A stretch of DNA of 36,304 nucleotides from Alphaproteobacteria bacterium (GTDB taxonomy: Bacteria > Pseudomonadota > Alphaproteobacteria > SMXQ01). The notes under the pieces were generated by a model, which worked only from the letters and a program-made list of their open reading frames with translations, had not been told where the DNA came from and did no database searches. The stretch spans positions 1-36,304 of the forward strand of contig JAURLI010000073.1 in NCBI GenBank assembly GCA_030831315.1. The letters run 5' to 3'. How positions within the stretch are numbered: position 1 is the stretch's first letter; every line of letters begins with the position of its first letter. The position numbers and the translations under genes were made by a program. This document shows, piece after piece, positions 16,934-25,328 of this stretch.

Positions 16934-17758
16934 GTGACCGATCTCAATTCCGGCAATCTGGACAAGGAAATCGCCAAGGACGGCTCTGCCATTGTCCGCG
17001 ACGGCATGAAGAAGGGCGACATCGCCGTGGTCACGGGCTGCGCCCGCGGCTTCGGCCGTGCGATCTCGCTCCGCCTTGCCCGCGAAGGCGCCAGGCTCGC
17101 CGTGTGGGACCTGCTCGGCGACGAAGGCGAGGAAACCGCGCGCATGTGCCGCGACGCGGGCACCGACGCTCAGTTCTTCCACGCCGACATGGGCAGCCCC
17201 GCGGACATTACCGCCGCCGCCAAGGCGACCGTGGAACGCCTCGGCGCGCCCTTTGTCGTCGTCAACAATGCTGGCATCAACCTGCGCTGCGCGGCCATCG
17301 ACCACCCGGCCGAGATGTGGACCAAGACGCTCAACGTCAACCTGGTCGGCGCCTTCCTGTGCGCCCAGGCCTTCGCCCGCGAAATGATCAGGAACAAGCG
17401 CGGCGGGGTGATCATAAACTTCGCCTCGGGGCGCGCCATCGAAGGGGCGGCCAACTCCATCGCCTATGCTGCGTCGAAGGCAGGTATCATCGCCATGACC
17501 AAGACCGAGGCGACGGAATGGGCGAAGCACAAGATTCGTGTGAACGCCATCATCCCCGGCGTGTCCGAGACGCGCCAGCCGCTGGAAGCAGGCGGCACGC
17601 TGGAAGAGCTGCGCGAACGCGGCAAATCCATTCCGCTTGGTCGCGTCGGCCATCCCGACGACATCGCCGGCATGGTTGCTTTCCTTGTATCGGCCGATGC
17701 CGCCTATATCACCGGCCAGGGCCTCGCCATCAACGGCGGGCGCATCATGCTGCCGTAG
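16934..17758 (+). CDS. Short-chain dehydrogenase/reductase (SDR)
   Basis: Translation starts at GTG (16934) after AGGGAGG. The 274-residue protein is a classical SDR with TGCARGFG at 34-41 for the nucleotide, NNAG at 111-114, Ser165 and the YAASK catalytic pair (Y178, K182). Asp at the end of beta-2 (AVWDLLGD) favours NAD(H) over NADP(H), by family rule. A 25-residue N-terminal extension before the fold is slightly unusual. It lies 24 bases after the amidohydrolase gene and 16 before the AKR gene, so all are probably co-transcribed. Confidence 0.93.
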   Translation: MTDLNSGNLDKEIAKDGSAIVRDGMKKGDIAVVTGCARGFGRAISLRLAREGARLAVWDLLGDEGEETARMCRDAGTDAQFFHADMGSPADITAAAKATVERLGAPFVVVNNAGINLRCAAIDHPAEMWTKTLNVNLVGAFLCAQAFAREMIRNKRGGVIINFASGRAIEGAANSIAYAASKAGIIAMTKTEATEWAKHKIRVNAIIPGVSETRQPLEAGGTLEELRERGKSIPLGRVGHPDDIAGMVAFLVSADAAYITGQGLAINGGRIMLP

Positions 17759-17774
17759 GACAGGGACCCACAGG

Positions 17775-18770
17775 ATGAAATACCGCACTCTCGGCCCCGG
17801 CGGGCTCAAGGTCTCGGCCATCGGCTTCGGCGGGCGCCGCCTTTCGGACAACCACACCGATACCCAGAACGACGACGTCAAGGCCCAGGCGCTGGTCGAT
17901 CACGCCATCGCCAGCGGCCTGACGCTGATCGACACCGCCGACATGTATGCCAACACCAAGAACGAATCTCTGTTCGGCCGCATTCTCGCGGGCGGGCGGC
18001 GCCAGAAGGTGGTGCTGGCGACCAAGTTCGGACTGGTGACGAACGCCGATGGCAGCCGTGGCATCAACGGACGACCCGACTACGCCGTCGCCGCCTGCGA
18101 GGCGAGCCTCAAGCGCCTCAACACCGATTGTATCGACCTTTACTATCTGCACCGGGTCGATCCCGACGTGCCCATCGAAGATACCGTGGGCGCTATGGCG
18201 CGGCTCAAGGAACAGGGCAAGATCCGCCACCTCGGCCTCTCGGAAGCGGGTGCCGCAACCCTGCGCCGGGCCTGCAAGGTCCACCCGATCGCCGCCCTGC
18301 AGAGCGACTACTCGCTCTGGGCGCGCGATTACGAAGCCGACACCCTTCCCGCCTGCCGTGAACTTGGCATCGGCTTCGTCGCCTATTACCCGCTCGGCAT
18401 GGGCTTCCTGGCAGGCGCCATCCGCGAGGTCGAGGCGCTGGGTCCCAACGATTCCCGTCGCAAGACCCCGCGTCTTCAGGACGAGAACATCGGCCACAAC
18501 TGGGGACTGCTGCTCAACCTGCGCGATATCGCCAACGAAAAGGGCTGCAAGCTGAGCCAGCTGGCCCTTGCCTGGATTCTCGCCCAGGCGCCCGACTACA
18601 TCGCCATTCCGGGCACGTCCCAGATTCCCCACCTTGCCGACAATCTCGCCGCCGCCGACGTCGAGCTGAGCGCCGACGACCTTGCCCGCATCGACGAGAT
18701 CTTTCCCCGTGGCGGCAGCGCCGCGGGCCCGCGCCTGCCGAAAGACCGGCTGGCCGAACTGAACCGCTGA
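17775..18770 (+). CDS. Aldo/keto reductase
   Basis: The 331-residue protein begins at the ATG at 17775 (CAGG just upstream). The catalytic tetrad of the AKR family is complete: D53 and Y58 in IDTADMY, K84 in ATKFG and H126 in YYLHRVD. The C-terminal IPGTSQIPHLADNLAA segment is the NADP(H)-binding loop. Such enzymes reduce aldehydes and ketones or run the reverse reaction. In this operon it may act on a ring-fission aldehyde, but no specific substrate can be assigned. Confidence 0.95.
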   Translation: MKYRTLGPGGLKVSAIGFGGRRLSDNHTDTQNDDVKAQALVDHAIASGLTLIDTADMYANTKNESLFGRILAGGRRQKVVLATKFGLVTNADGSRGINGRPDYAVAACEASLKRLNTDCIDLYYLHRVDPDVPIEDTVGAMARLKEQGKIRHLGLSEAGAATLRRACKVHPIAALQSDYSLWARDYEADTLPACRELGIGFVAYYPLGMGFLAGAIREVEALGPNDSRRKTPRLQDENIGHNWGLLLNLRDIANEKGCKLSQLALAWILAQAPDYIAIPGTSQIPHLADNLAAADVELSADDLARIDEIFPRGGSAAGPRLPKDRLAELNR

Positions 18771-18787
18771 CACGCAGGGAGCCGGAC

Positions 18788-19603
18788 ATGGGCAGCCAGA
18801 TCAACCACGTCGCCATCATGAGCGAGAGCTTCGCCATGGTTGCCCAGTTCTATCAGGCAGTGTTCGGTTTCCAGCCGCCGCCGAAGCAGACCAATTTCGG
18901 CGCCATCACCGTTGGCGATGGCTATGTCGGCATCAATATCAACCCGCGCCGCCCTGGCCGCCCGGCGCGGCTCGATCATTTCGGCATTCAGGTCGATGAC
19001 GTCGATGCGACGCTCGATACGCTCAAGCGCAAGTATCCGGACGTGCATGTTCTCAAGCGGCCAAGCAACCGGCCTTTCGCCGGGCTAACGACCCACGACC
19101 CCGACGGCAACATTTTCGATCTCTCACAGATCCGCATGGCCAACCGCTCGGAAATCTACAAGGCGACGTCCGACCAGGGCGGCTGGTCGCAGGAGTGCTA
19201 CGTTACCCATTACGGACTGCGCACGCTCAACCCCGAAAAGATAGCCGAATACTACGTGGACGTCTTTGGGCTGGCACTCGGCAACAAGGCGGCGGGCGAC
19301 CCCAATTACTACGTCACCGACGGACGCATGACGATCACCCTGATGAAATGGGACATCATGGATTACGAAGGTTTCGGCATTGTCGGCGCGGGCCCGCACC
19401 ACATCGGCATCCGGGTCGAAAGCGTCGATGCCTTTAAGGCCCACGTCGACAAGGTGGCCGGTGCCAACCCGTGGCTGGCACCGAAGGAAATCTCTATGGG
19501 ACCGGAAGGCGAGCGTTCACGCCAGATGTTCGCTGATACGGTGCCATACGCGACGCATCAGTTGGCTGACAACAACTGCGTGCTGCTAGCCATTCACGAA
19601 TAA
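18788..19603 (+). CDS. Tandem two-domain VOC protein (extradiol dioxygenase-like)
   Basis: The 271-residue protein starts at an ATG after GGGAGCC. Domain 1 (about 4-120) has INHVAIM and LDHFGIQVDD for two His ligands, but DPDGNIFD puts Asp where Glu is usual. Domain 2 (about 135-270) has THYGLRT and PHHIGIRVES, with no clear third acidic ligand. The two-domain layout resembles type I extradiol dioxygenases, but the altered third ligand makes the activity uncertain. It closes the plus-strand run and is convergent with the permease gene; only 24 bases separate the stops and no hairpin is evident. Confidence 0.85.
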   Translation: MGSQINHVAIMSESFAMVAQFYQAVFGFQPPPKQTNFGAITVGDGYVGININPRRPGRPARLDHFGIQVDDVDATLDTLKRKYPDVHVLKRPSNRPFAGLTTHDPDGNIFDLSQIRMANRSEIYKATSDQGGWSQECYVTHYGLRTLNPEKIAEYYVDVFGLALGNKAAGDPNYYVTDGRMTITLMKWDIMDYEGFGIVGAGPHHIGIRVESVDAFKAHVDKVAGANPWLAPKEISMGPEGERSRQMFADTVPYATHQLADNNCVLLAIHE

Positions 19604-19627
19604 AAGGGACTGAGGTTTTGCGGTTTT

Positions 19628-21391
19628 CTAGTGCCCCGCCTGCTGAACCTTGGCGCCGCGGCCGAAGCCCATAGCGCGCATACCCAGCGTGATCACCAGC
19701 AGGAAGATAATCATCAGAGTACCGATGGCCCCAACGGCCTCGATATTGCCTTCATCCCACATGTTCCATATGAGGATAGCGAGAACCTGATTTTCTGCCC
19801 CTTCGTAAAGGACAAGCGGCTTACCCGCCTGACGGATGGCGTGAAGCATGCACCAGATCCATACGCCGACGAAGGTGGGCAGCATAAGCGGATAGAAAAT
19901 GCGCCACATGGTCCGCCAGTGCGGCGCCCCTGAGGTATGCGCGGCCTCTTCCAGATCCTTGTGGATCTGCAGGATCGCGGCATTCATGGAACGCGTCCCA
20001 TAGGCCATGAACCCGACCACGAAGGCAAGCGAGATCGCCCAGATGCCGCCATGGATGGGGATCCCATACTTATCCATCTGCAGGAACACCCACAGGAATG
20101 CTAGACCCATGACGATGCCGGGAATGGCATGGGGCATGAACGCCAACTGGTCGAGAATCTTACGGCCCCAGAACTTAGAACGCACGACAACTAGCGCAAT
20201 CAGAAAAGACACGATCACCGTCATGGTCGATGCAATGACGACGAGCATGATCGTGTTGGTCATCACCTTGCCGATAAGCGGCGTCTTCCACAGCTCGATA
20301 TAATGCTCAAGGCTCATAGAGGCAAAGGCTGCCGCCGATGGTGCCTGCAGGTAGGGCAGGAAGGAAACGAACAGCAGAACCAAGAACGGCAAGATGATCG
20401 AAAATAGCAGAAACAAGAAAACGATGCCGAAGGCAACCCAGCGCCAGCGCCCGAGACTTATCTCGCGGGGGCGGTAGCCCTTACCGGTAATGATCGTGAA
20501 GCGTTCGGACTTGGCGATGATCCGGGCGTAGATCCAGGTAGCACCAATGGCAATCACAACGTAGATCATGGCGAGCGCGTTGGCCTGACCATAGGCGGGA
20601 ATGACCGACACCGAGTGCAGGATCGAATAGATCTTGGTAGAGAAAACATAAATGCTGGCAGGTAAGCCCAAAATGCCGGGCACCTCGAACACCTCGAGCG
20701 CCGTCATGAACTGGTAGATGGTGACCGCCAGAAGGCCCGGCAGCATGACCCGCAGCGTCACCTTGCGCAGTGTAGAGCGCGGGTTGGCGCCGGACATCGC
20801 GGCGGCTTCCTCGAGCGAAGGGTCCATGGAGCGCAGCAGCGGAACCAGCATCAGGAAGGCCGTCGGTACCAGACGCAGGCCCTCTATGAAGATCATACCG
20901 CCCAGCGAATAGATGTTGATGGGGCCAAGGCCCAGCGGCTCGATCCACTTGTTGATGAAGCCGATGCGCGGGCTAAGCAGCAGAACATAGGCCATCGCTT
21001 GCAGCATACCAGGCATAGCAAGCGTCATCGGCACGCCCGCATAAATCCAGATCTTACCAGGAATGTTCGTACGCTCGACCATCCAGGCGAGGCTTGCTGC
21101 CAGCGAAATACCAAAAGCCGTCGCCCCGATCACGTAGATAAAGGTGTTGGCGAAAACCGAATAGGTATCCGGGTCAAACCAAACGTCCTCGTAGTTGACC
21201 GTACTAAGTTCGGAAAGCGTGAATTCGGTCGGCAAGCTGGCGGTCGAGAAGGAACCAAGAACTAGAAATACCAACGGCGTCACCACCGCAAGAGCGACAG
21301 CCAGAAAGACGATCCAGTGCCAGATCGTAATTGCGGAAATTGCGAACGCCGTAGCGCTTCGGGCCCTGACCGCTATCCCCATTGCCGACAT
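19628..21391 (-). CDS. Fused iron(III)-type ABC transporter permease (FbpB-like)
   Basis: The 587-residue inner-membrane protein has about 12 hydrophobic segments and is two permease units in one chain. Each half contains the EAA loop that contacts the ATPase: LEEAAAMSGANPRSTLRKV in the first and LEEAAHTSGAPHWRTMWRI in the second. This is typical of FbpB/AfuB permeases serving AfuA-type binding proteins, such as those at 5898-11665. No ATPase gene is present in the window. Base composition (about 52% GC in two 60-base lines counted) is lower than in the flanking genes, suggesting a different history. Start ATG at 21391 has AAGGAA upstream. Confidence 0.93.
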   Translation of the reverse strand: MSAMGIAVRARSATAFAISAITIWHWIVFLAVALAVVTPLVFLVLGSFSTASLPTEFTLSELSTVNYEDVWFDPDTYSVFANTFIYVIGATAFGISLAASLAWMVERTNIPGKIWIYAGVPMTLAMPGMLQAMAYVLLLSPRIGFINKWIEPLGLGPINIYSLGGMIFIEGLRLVPTAFLMLVPLLRSMDPSLEEAAAMSGANPRSTLRKVTLRVMLPGLLAVTIYQFMTALEVFEVPGILGLPASIYVFSTKIYSILHSVSVIPAYGQANALAMIYVVIAIGATWIYARIIAKSERFTIITGKGYRPREISLGRWRWVAFGIVFLFLLFSIILPFLVLLFVSFLPYLQAPSAAAFASMSLEHYIELWKTPLIGKVMTNTIMLVVIASTMTVIVSFLIALVVVRSKFWGRKILDQLAFMPHAIPGIVMGLAFLWVFLQMDKYGIPIHGGIWAISLAFVVGFMAYGTRSMNAAILQIHKDLEEAAHTSGAPHWRTMWRIFYPLMLPTFVGVWIWCMLHAIRQAGKPLVLYEGAENQVLAILIWNMWDEGNIEAVGAIGTLMIIFLLVITLGMRAMGFGRGAKVQQAGH

Positions 21392-21436
21392 AACCTGTTC
21401 CTTTCCATTGCGGCGTGCTTCGCCCTAACAACCAAG

Positions 21437-22717
21437 TTAGTTGTCGAATTCGACGATGTCGAGACCGTGGAAACGGTCCAGCGCGTAAACAAGCCCACGC
21501 CAGTCAACGGTGACGTCATTAGTCTGCACGTTCTTGCCCTTCAACCCCGGCTCCGGGATGAAGTACCCGACCTCCTTCGGATCGAAGGGATCGGAAAAGT
21601 CGACTGCCCTGAGCCCGCCCGAGAACCACGTGGCGAACAGGAGCGGGCCGTCGAAATGCTCCTGATACTGATGCGCCCCAAAGCGCCCGCCATTGCGGGC
21701 ATAGGGCGTGTCGCCCTCGTTTACGTGAAAGGTCGAAATCGGCTTCATAGACTTGCCGTCGCTGATGTCGAAGAACCACAGAAAGGCATGCTCGCGGCCC
21801 TGCTCATGCTCGGCCTCTTCATCCATGACAACGACGATATCGAGCCCCCCCACCTTGAAGGTAGGACGAAGCGCGGTGTGGGTCGGATGGAAGAAGGCCG
21901 GATGATAATCGTATTCTGCAATCGTCCTGGGCTTGCGGATGTCGGAAATGTCGATGCCGCGCACGCCGGCATACCAGCACCCGGCCCACAACTCGTTGCC
22001 GACCCGCAGCGCATGGTGCAGCTGATTGCGCGTGCCCTTCCAGGTGGGCTTTTCGCCCGCCCCCACGTTCTGGCCCGGCAGCCACCAGAGCGACACCAGA
22101 TCCGGCTTGGCCGGATTCGAGATGTCGTAAATCTGCAGGATGTTTCCGACAAATCCGTCGCGCCCCGATGAAATATACAGATACTGGTCATCGACATCGA
22201 AACGGTGCGATCCATCGCCGCCGGTTTTGACATGGGTGATCATCTTCGGCTTCGACTTGTCAGAGATATCCCAGACCCGGAACCCGCCCGCATCGAAAGC
22301 GACCGTCCCCGCCTGAAGAAGGTCCGGCACGATCGCCGGATCGTAACCGCCGGCAGTGGCGATTTCCTGGGCGGTTGGCGCGCGGCCAAGCTCAACCTTC
22401 AGGCGCTGCGACAGCGCCAGCGCATCGCGGCCGCGGCGGAAAAATCCGCGCCGCGCACGCTCGACATTGGTGATCATGATCTTGCCGTCATGGATCACCC
22501 GCGCCTTGTGACTGTGGATGTCCTTCGTCTCCAGTTCGATGGTCGACACCACCTTGGGCTTTGACGGATTGGAAACATCGATTATCGACGTGCCATGGGG
22601 CGCATCCATGTGGCCGAGATAGGCATAATCGCCGACGACCGAAATCTGGCCGCCGCCGGCAATATCGACACGGGAAAGATGCTTGAAATGATCCAGATGC
22701 AAAATGTCCTGCTCCAA
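21437..22717 (-). CDS. LVIVD-repeat beta-propeller protein
   Basis: The frame begins at TTG (22717); the start is uncertain, since no good ATG is available and another TTG five codons in has GGAG close before it. The roughly 426-residue protein has repeated blades ending in (I/V)DVSNPSKPKVV-like motifs at about 44, 146 and 205 and onward: WDISDKSKPK, YDISNPAKPD, IDISDIRKP and DFSDPFDPK. LVIVD proteins fold as propellers; no activity is known, and no signal peptide is seen with this start. An insert of about 55 residues (87-143) interrupts the first blades. It lies 45 bases upstream of the permease gene and could share its transcript. Confidence 0.8.
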   Translation of the reverse strand: MEQDILHLDHFKHLSRVDIAGGGQISVVGDYAYLGHMDAPHGTSIIDVSNPSKPKVVSTIELETKDIHSHKARVIHDGKIMITNVERARRGFFRRGRDALALSQRLKVELGRAPTAQEIATAGGYDPAIVPDLLQAGTVAFDAGGFRVWDISDKSKPKMITHVKTGGDGSHRFDVDDQYLYISSGRDGFVGNILQIYDISNPAKPDLVSLWWLPGQNVGAGEKPTWKGTRNQLHHALRVGNELWAGCWYAGVRGIDISDIRKPRTIAEYDYHPAFFHPTHTALRPTFKVGGLDIVVVMDEEAEHEQGREHAFLWFFDISDGKSMKPISTFHVNEGDTPYARNGGRFGAHQYQEHFDGPLLFATWFSGGLRAVDFSDPFDPKEVGYFIPEPGLKGKNVQTNDVTVDWRGLVYALDRFHGLDIVEFDN

Positions 22718-22952
22718 TGCGCGGGAACACAGTCTGCACCGTCAACGGACCCCAACCCGGGTCCGGCAACGGCATAACGGCGCTCCCCTGCGCTGGAACC
22801 CGCTTGCCGGGTCCGTTTGTTTATTGGCCGAAAGTTTATCGCGAAGGCTACCGCCACGACCAGCCGATTAATAGGGACACAGTATTTCTCGGCAGCCCGG
22901 AATTGGCTCTTATCCGTTGAAAATAAGCGATAAAAGTGAGTACTTCGTAATC

Positions 22953-22997
22953 AATAAAATTTTATTCAAATTCAATTCTAATAAAATTGAATTTTTT
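22953..22997. repeat. AT-rich palindrome and hairpin
   Basis: AATAAAATTTTATT (22953-22966) is a perfect 14-base palindrome. It is followed by AAATTCAAT (22968-22976) pairing with ATTGAATTT (22986-22994) and then TTT. In a GC-rich genome such a block may mark a promoter/UP element, an IHF-like site or the scar of an insertion; none can be proved from sequence. Confidence 0.5.
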
Positions 22998-23151
22998 CCC
23001 AAAAAAAATAATAAACCCATGTAATAGATGATCTGTTTTATTGGGATCTCTTCAAAATATTACGGATGCCGGTTTTGATTATTCGATTTTTAGTGCGGTG
23101 GGTTTTCTCCGAAGGTCACGCTTAAAAGTTCTCTGATTCTCCTTGAGGGCC

Positions 23152-23210
23152 GACGGCCGCCCCAGTGTCCCCCAGCCCTCGCGGGCTGCACTGCGGGCGG
23201 TCGTTTTTTA
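23152..23210 (+). terminator. Composite three-part hairpin with U tract, no gene upstream
   Basis: GACGGCCGCCC (23152-23162) pairs with GGGCGGTCGTT (23195-23205). Inside, CAGTG (23163-23167) pairs with CACTG (23189-23193), and CAGCCC (23173-23178) pairs with GGGCTG (23183-23188) around TCGC. A run of T follows the 3' arm to 23209. The form is that of a strong intrinsic terminator on the plus strand, yet the nearest gene to the left runs away from it. It could end a small RNA or act as an attenuator for the E1 gene 115 bases downstream. Confidence 0.75.
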
Positions 23211-23324
23211 TGCGCCGATGATGCAGGCTGGACCGCTATCCCTTATAAAGGTTCTCCGCTCCCGCAACGGGGACGAGGCTTGAAGGACCGTCCGGCAAGG
23301 ACGGCGCATAGAGGGAGAACAACT

Positions 23325-24329
23325 ATGGCGTCACAGCCCACCACGGCCGAACGGATCTCGCTGCTCGAGCGCATGCTAATGATGCGCCGCTTTGAAGAAG
23401 AAGTGCTGCGCGTGGCCCAGACGCACGCTTACGTCGGCCGCCAGCACCTGCATATCGGCCATGAGGCAACGGGGGCCGCGGTCGCTTCCGTGCTGACCCC
23501 CGAAGACCTGTTCCATACCACCCACCGCAACCACGGCTACCTGATCGCCCGCGGCGCCGACCCCGGCCGTGCACTCGCCGAGATCATGGGACGCAAGGAC
23601 GGACTGAATGGCGGCCGCGGCGGCCCGTGGCACCTCTGCGACCGCGAGGCCGGCTTCCAGTCGACCTCGGCCATGGTCGGCGGCAGCGTCGGGCTTGCCA
23701 TAGGTGCTGCCTTCGCCATGAAGAAACAGAAGAAGAAAGCCATCGGCGTCGCCCATTTCGGCGACGGCACCCTTGATGAAGGCATCTGCTTCGAAGCCTT
23801 CAACATGGCCTCGATCTTCGAACTCCCGGTGCTGTTCCTTTGCGAAAACAACGCCAAGGAAGGCCAGCGCCCGTCATCGATGTTGGCGGCGAAGGCGCTG
23901 CGCGATCTGCCCGCGGCGCTGCAGATCGAAACCGTGGTCGTGGACGGACGCGATGCCGATGACGTGCGCGCCGCCGCCACCGACGCCGTCGCCCGCATTC
24001 GCACTACCGGCAAGCCGGTGTTCCTGCAGGCCCAGCTTGAACGCTGGCCGGGCTCGCACCAACTCAAGCCGGAATTCCCGACCGGGGTGACGGACCTGAC
24101 CCTTGCCTGGGAAGAAGGCCGCATCGAAGGCAAGCACGCCGACTGGACCCGCGCCCACGACGGCATACGGCTCTACGCGAAGAAGCTGGTCGCGGAAAAA
24201 GCCACATCGAAGGAAGAGATCCTCGCCCTCGACAGGAAGGTCATCGCCCGCATCGAGGCAGCCCGGGCCTTCGCCGAGGCGAGCCCCTTCCCCGCCCCCT
24301 CGACCGCAACCGACCTGGCTTTCGCGTAA
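23325..24329 (+). CDS. TPP-dependent 2-oxo acid/acetoin dehydrogenase E1, alpha subunit
   Basis: I chose the ATG at 23325 (334 residues) because GAGGGAG lies 8 bases before it. The chain has the family's FEEEVLRV, HLHIGHEATG, RNHGYLIARG and GGRGGPWHL. The thiamine diphosphate motif starts at GDG (146-148) and ends at NN (175-176). Such E1 alpha subunits decarboxylate a 2-oxo acid or acetoin and pass the group to an E2 lipoyl protein. The precise substrate cannot be told. The E1 beta gene follows after 10 bases; no E2 or E3 is found. Confidence 0.95.
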   Translation: MASQPTTAERISLLERMLMMRRFEEEVLRVAQTHAYVGRQHLHIGHEATGAAVASVLTPEDLFHTTHRNHGYLIARGADPGRALAEIMGRKDGLNGGRGGPWHLCDREAGFQSTSAMVGGSVGLAIGAAFAMKKQKKKAIGVAHFGDGTLDEGICFEAFNMASIFELPVLFLCENNAKEGQRPSSMLAAKALRDLPAALQIETVVVDGRDADDVRAAATDAVARIRTTGKPVFLQAQLERWPGSHQLKPEFPTGVTDLTLAWEEGRIEGKHADWTRAHDGIRLYAKKLVAEKATSKEEILALDRKVIARIEAARAFAEASPFPAPSTATDLAFA

Positions 24330-24339
24330 GGAGCACCCG

Positions 24340-25311
24340 ATGACCGTCAAGACCTATGCCGAAGCCGTCGTCGATGCCCTGACCGGGATGCTTAAGGCCG
24401 ACCCGAACTTCCATATCATTGGCCGGGGAATTCTCGGCCACGGCGGGCATGAACACCATGCTCATGCACTGCAGCACGATTTTGCCGACCGCTTCACCGA
24501 TCCGCCTACCTCCGAAGGGGCGACCGCCAGCATGGGCATCGGCGCCGCCATGGCGGGCTGCCGCATGTTCGTGCATCTCGGCACCGGCAGTTTTTCGCTC
24601 GAAGCCTTCAACCAGCTGATCAACGAAGCGGGCGTCGCCCATTCGATGTCGGGCGGGCAGGTCCGGGTTCCGGTGATCTTCCACATGTATCACGGGCTGC
24701 GCGGTGGCGGCTCGGGCCAGCATTCGCTGTCGCCCCAGGCCATGTTCGCCAACAACGCCGGCCTGAAGGTGATGCAGCCAACCTGCCCGCGCGACGTCAA
24801 GGGGATGCTGCGCGCCGCCATCAAGGGCAATACCCCGGTCATCTGGGTGGACCATGCGGCGCTTCTGGGCCAGAAGGGCGAAGTGCCGGACGAGGATTAC
24901 GAGATTCCCCTCGGCAAGGCCGATGTGAAGCGCGAGGGCAAGGACGTCAGCATCGTCGCCTCGTCGCGCGCGGTGCTGTGGTCGCTGGCGGCGGCCGACC
25001 TTCTCGCCAAGGACGGCATCTCGGCCGAGGTGGTCGATATCCGCTCCGTCGTACCGCTCGACGAGGACACGATCACCGCCTCGATCCGCAAGACTGGGCG
25101 CCTCGTCACCGTCGATGAAAGTATCCAGATGTGCTCGGTCGGTTCCGAAATCGCAGCCTTGGCGGCGGAAAAGGCGCAGGCGCAGCTGAAAGCCCCCGTC
25201 GCCCGCATCGCGCGTGCGGCGGTGCCGGTGCCGTTCTCGCCGCCACTGGAAAAGGCAATCTCGCCGAAGCCCGAAATGATCGCTGCCGCGGCGAAGCGCC
25301 TAGTAGGCTGA
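24340..25311 (+). CDS. TPP-dependent 2-oxo acid/acetoin dehydrogenase E1, beta subunit
   Basis: The ATG at 24340 with AAGGAG upstream gives 323 residues. The N-terminal Pyr-domain (EGATASMGIGAAMAG, FNQLINEAG) and the C-terminal transketolase-like domain (VVDIRSVVPLDEDTI, LVTVDES) are both complete, as in the usual E1 beta of about 325 residues. It forms a heterotetramer with the preceding alpha subunit. GHGGHEHHAHA in the N-terminal third is unusually His-rich. It is followed after 17 bases by a pterin carbinolamine dehydratase gene instead of an E2 gene. Confidence 0.95.
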   Translation: MTVKTYAEAVVDALTGMLKADPNFHIIGRGILGHGGHEHHAHALQHDFADRFTDPPTSEGATASMGIGAAMAGCRMFVHLGTGSFSLEAFNQLINEAGVAHSMSGGQVRVPVIFHMYHGLRGGGSGQHSLSPQAMFANNAGLKVMQPTCPRDVKGMLRAAIKGNTPVIWVDHAALLGQKGEVPDEDYEIPLGKADVKREGKDVSIVASSRAVLWSLAAADLLAKDGISAEVVDIRSVVPLDEDTITASIRKTGRLVTVDESIQMCSVGSEIAALAAEKAQAQLKAPVARIARAAVPVPFSPPLEKAISPKPEMIAAAAKRLVG

Positions 25312-25328
25312 TCGAACAGGAGGACATC

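Larger units (their letters stand above)
22718..23324. other. Long intergenic region (607 bases) with AT-rich island
   Basis: I see no convincing gene here. Bases 22718-22900 are GC-rich. From about 22900 to 23100 the sequence turns strongly AT-rich, with runs of A and T and small dyads. It then holds a composite hairpin terminator (23152-23210) and returns to GC-rich leader sequence. A short hairpin CCGTCC-GGCAA-GGACGG (23288-23304) lies just before the E1 alpha ribosome site GAGGGAG. Promoters for both divergent genes must be here, but I could not fix convincing -35/-10 pairs. Confidence 0.7.

Noticed and set aside
22717-22920. 67-residue plus-strand frame in the intergenic region
   Set aside because: It has no plausible ribosome site or recognisable domain, and it starts at the LVIVD gene's own start region.
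23210-23324. TPP riboswitch before the thiamine-dependent E1 genes
   Set aside because: No CUGAGA-type conserved core is seen, and TPP-using enzymes are not the usual targets of that switch.
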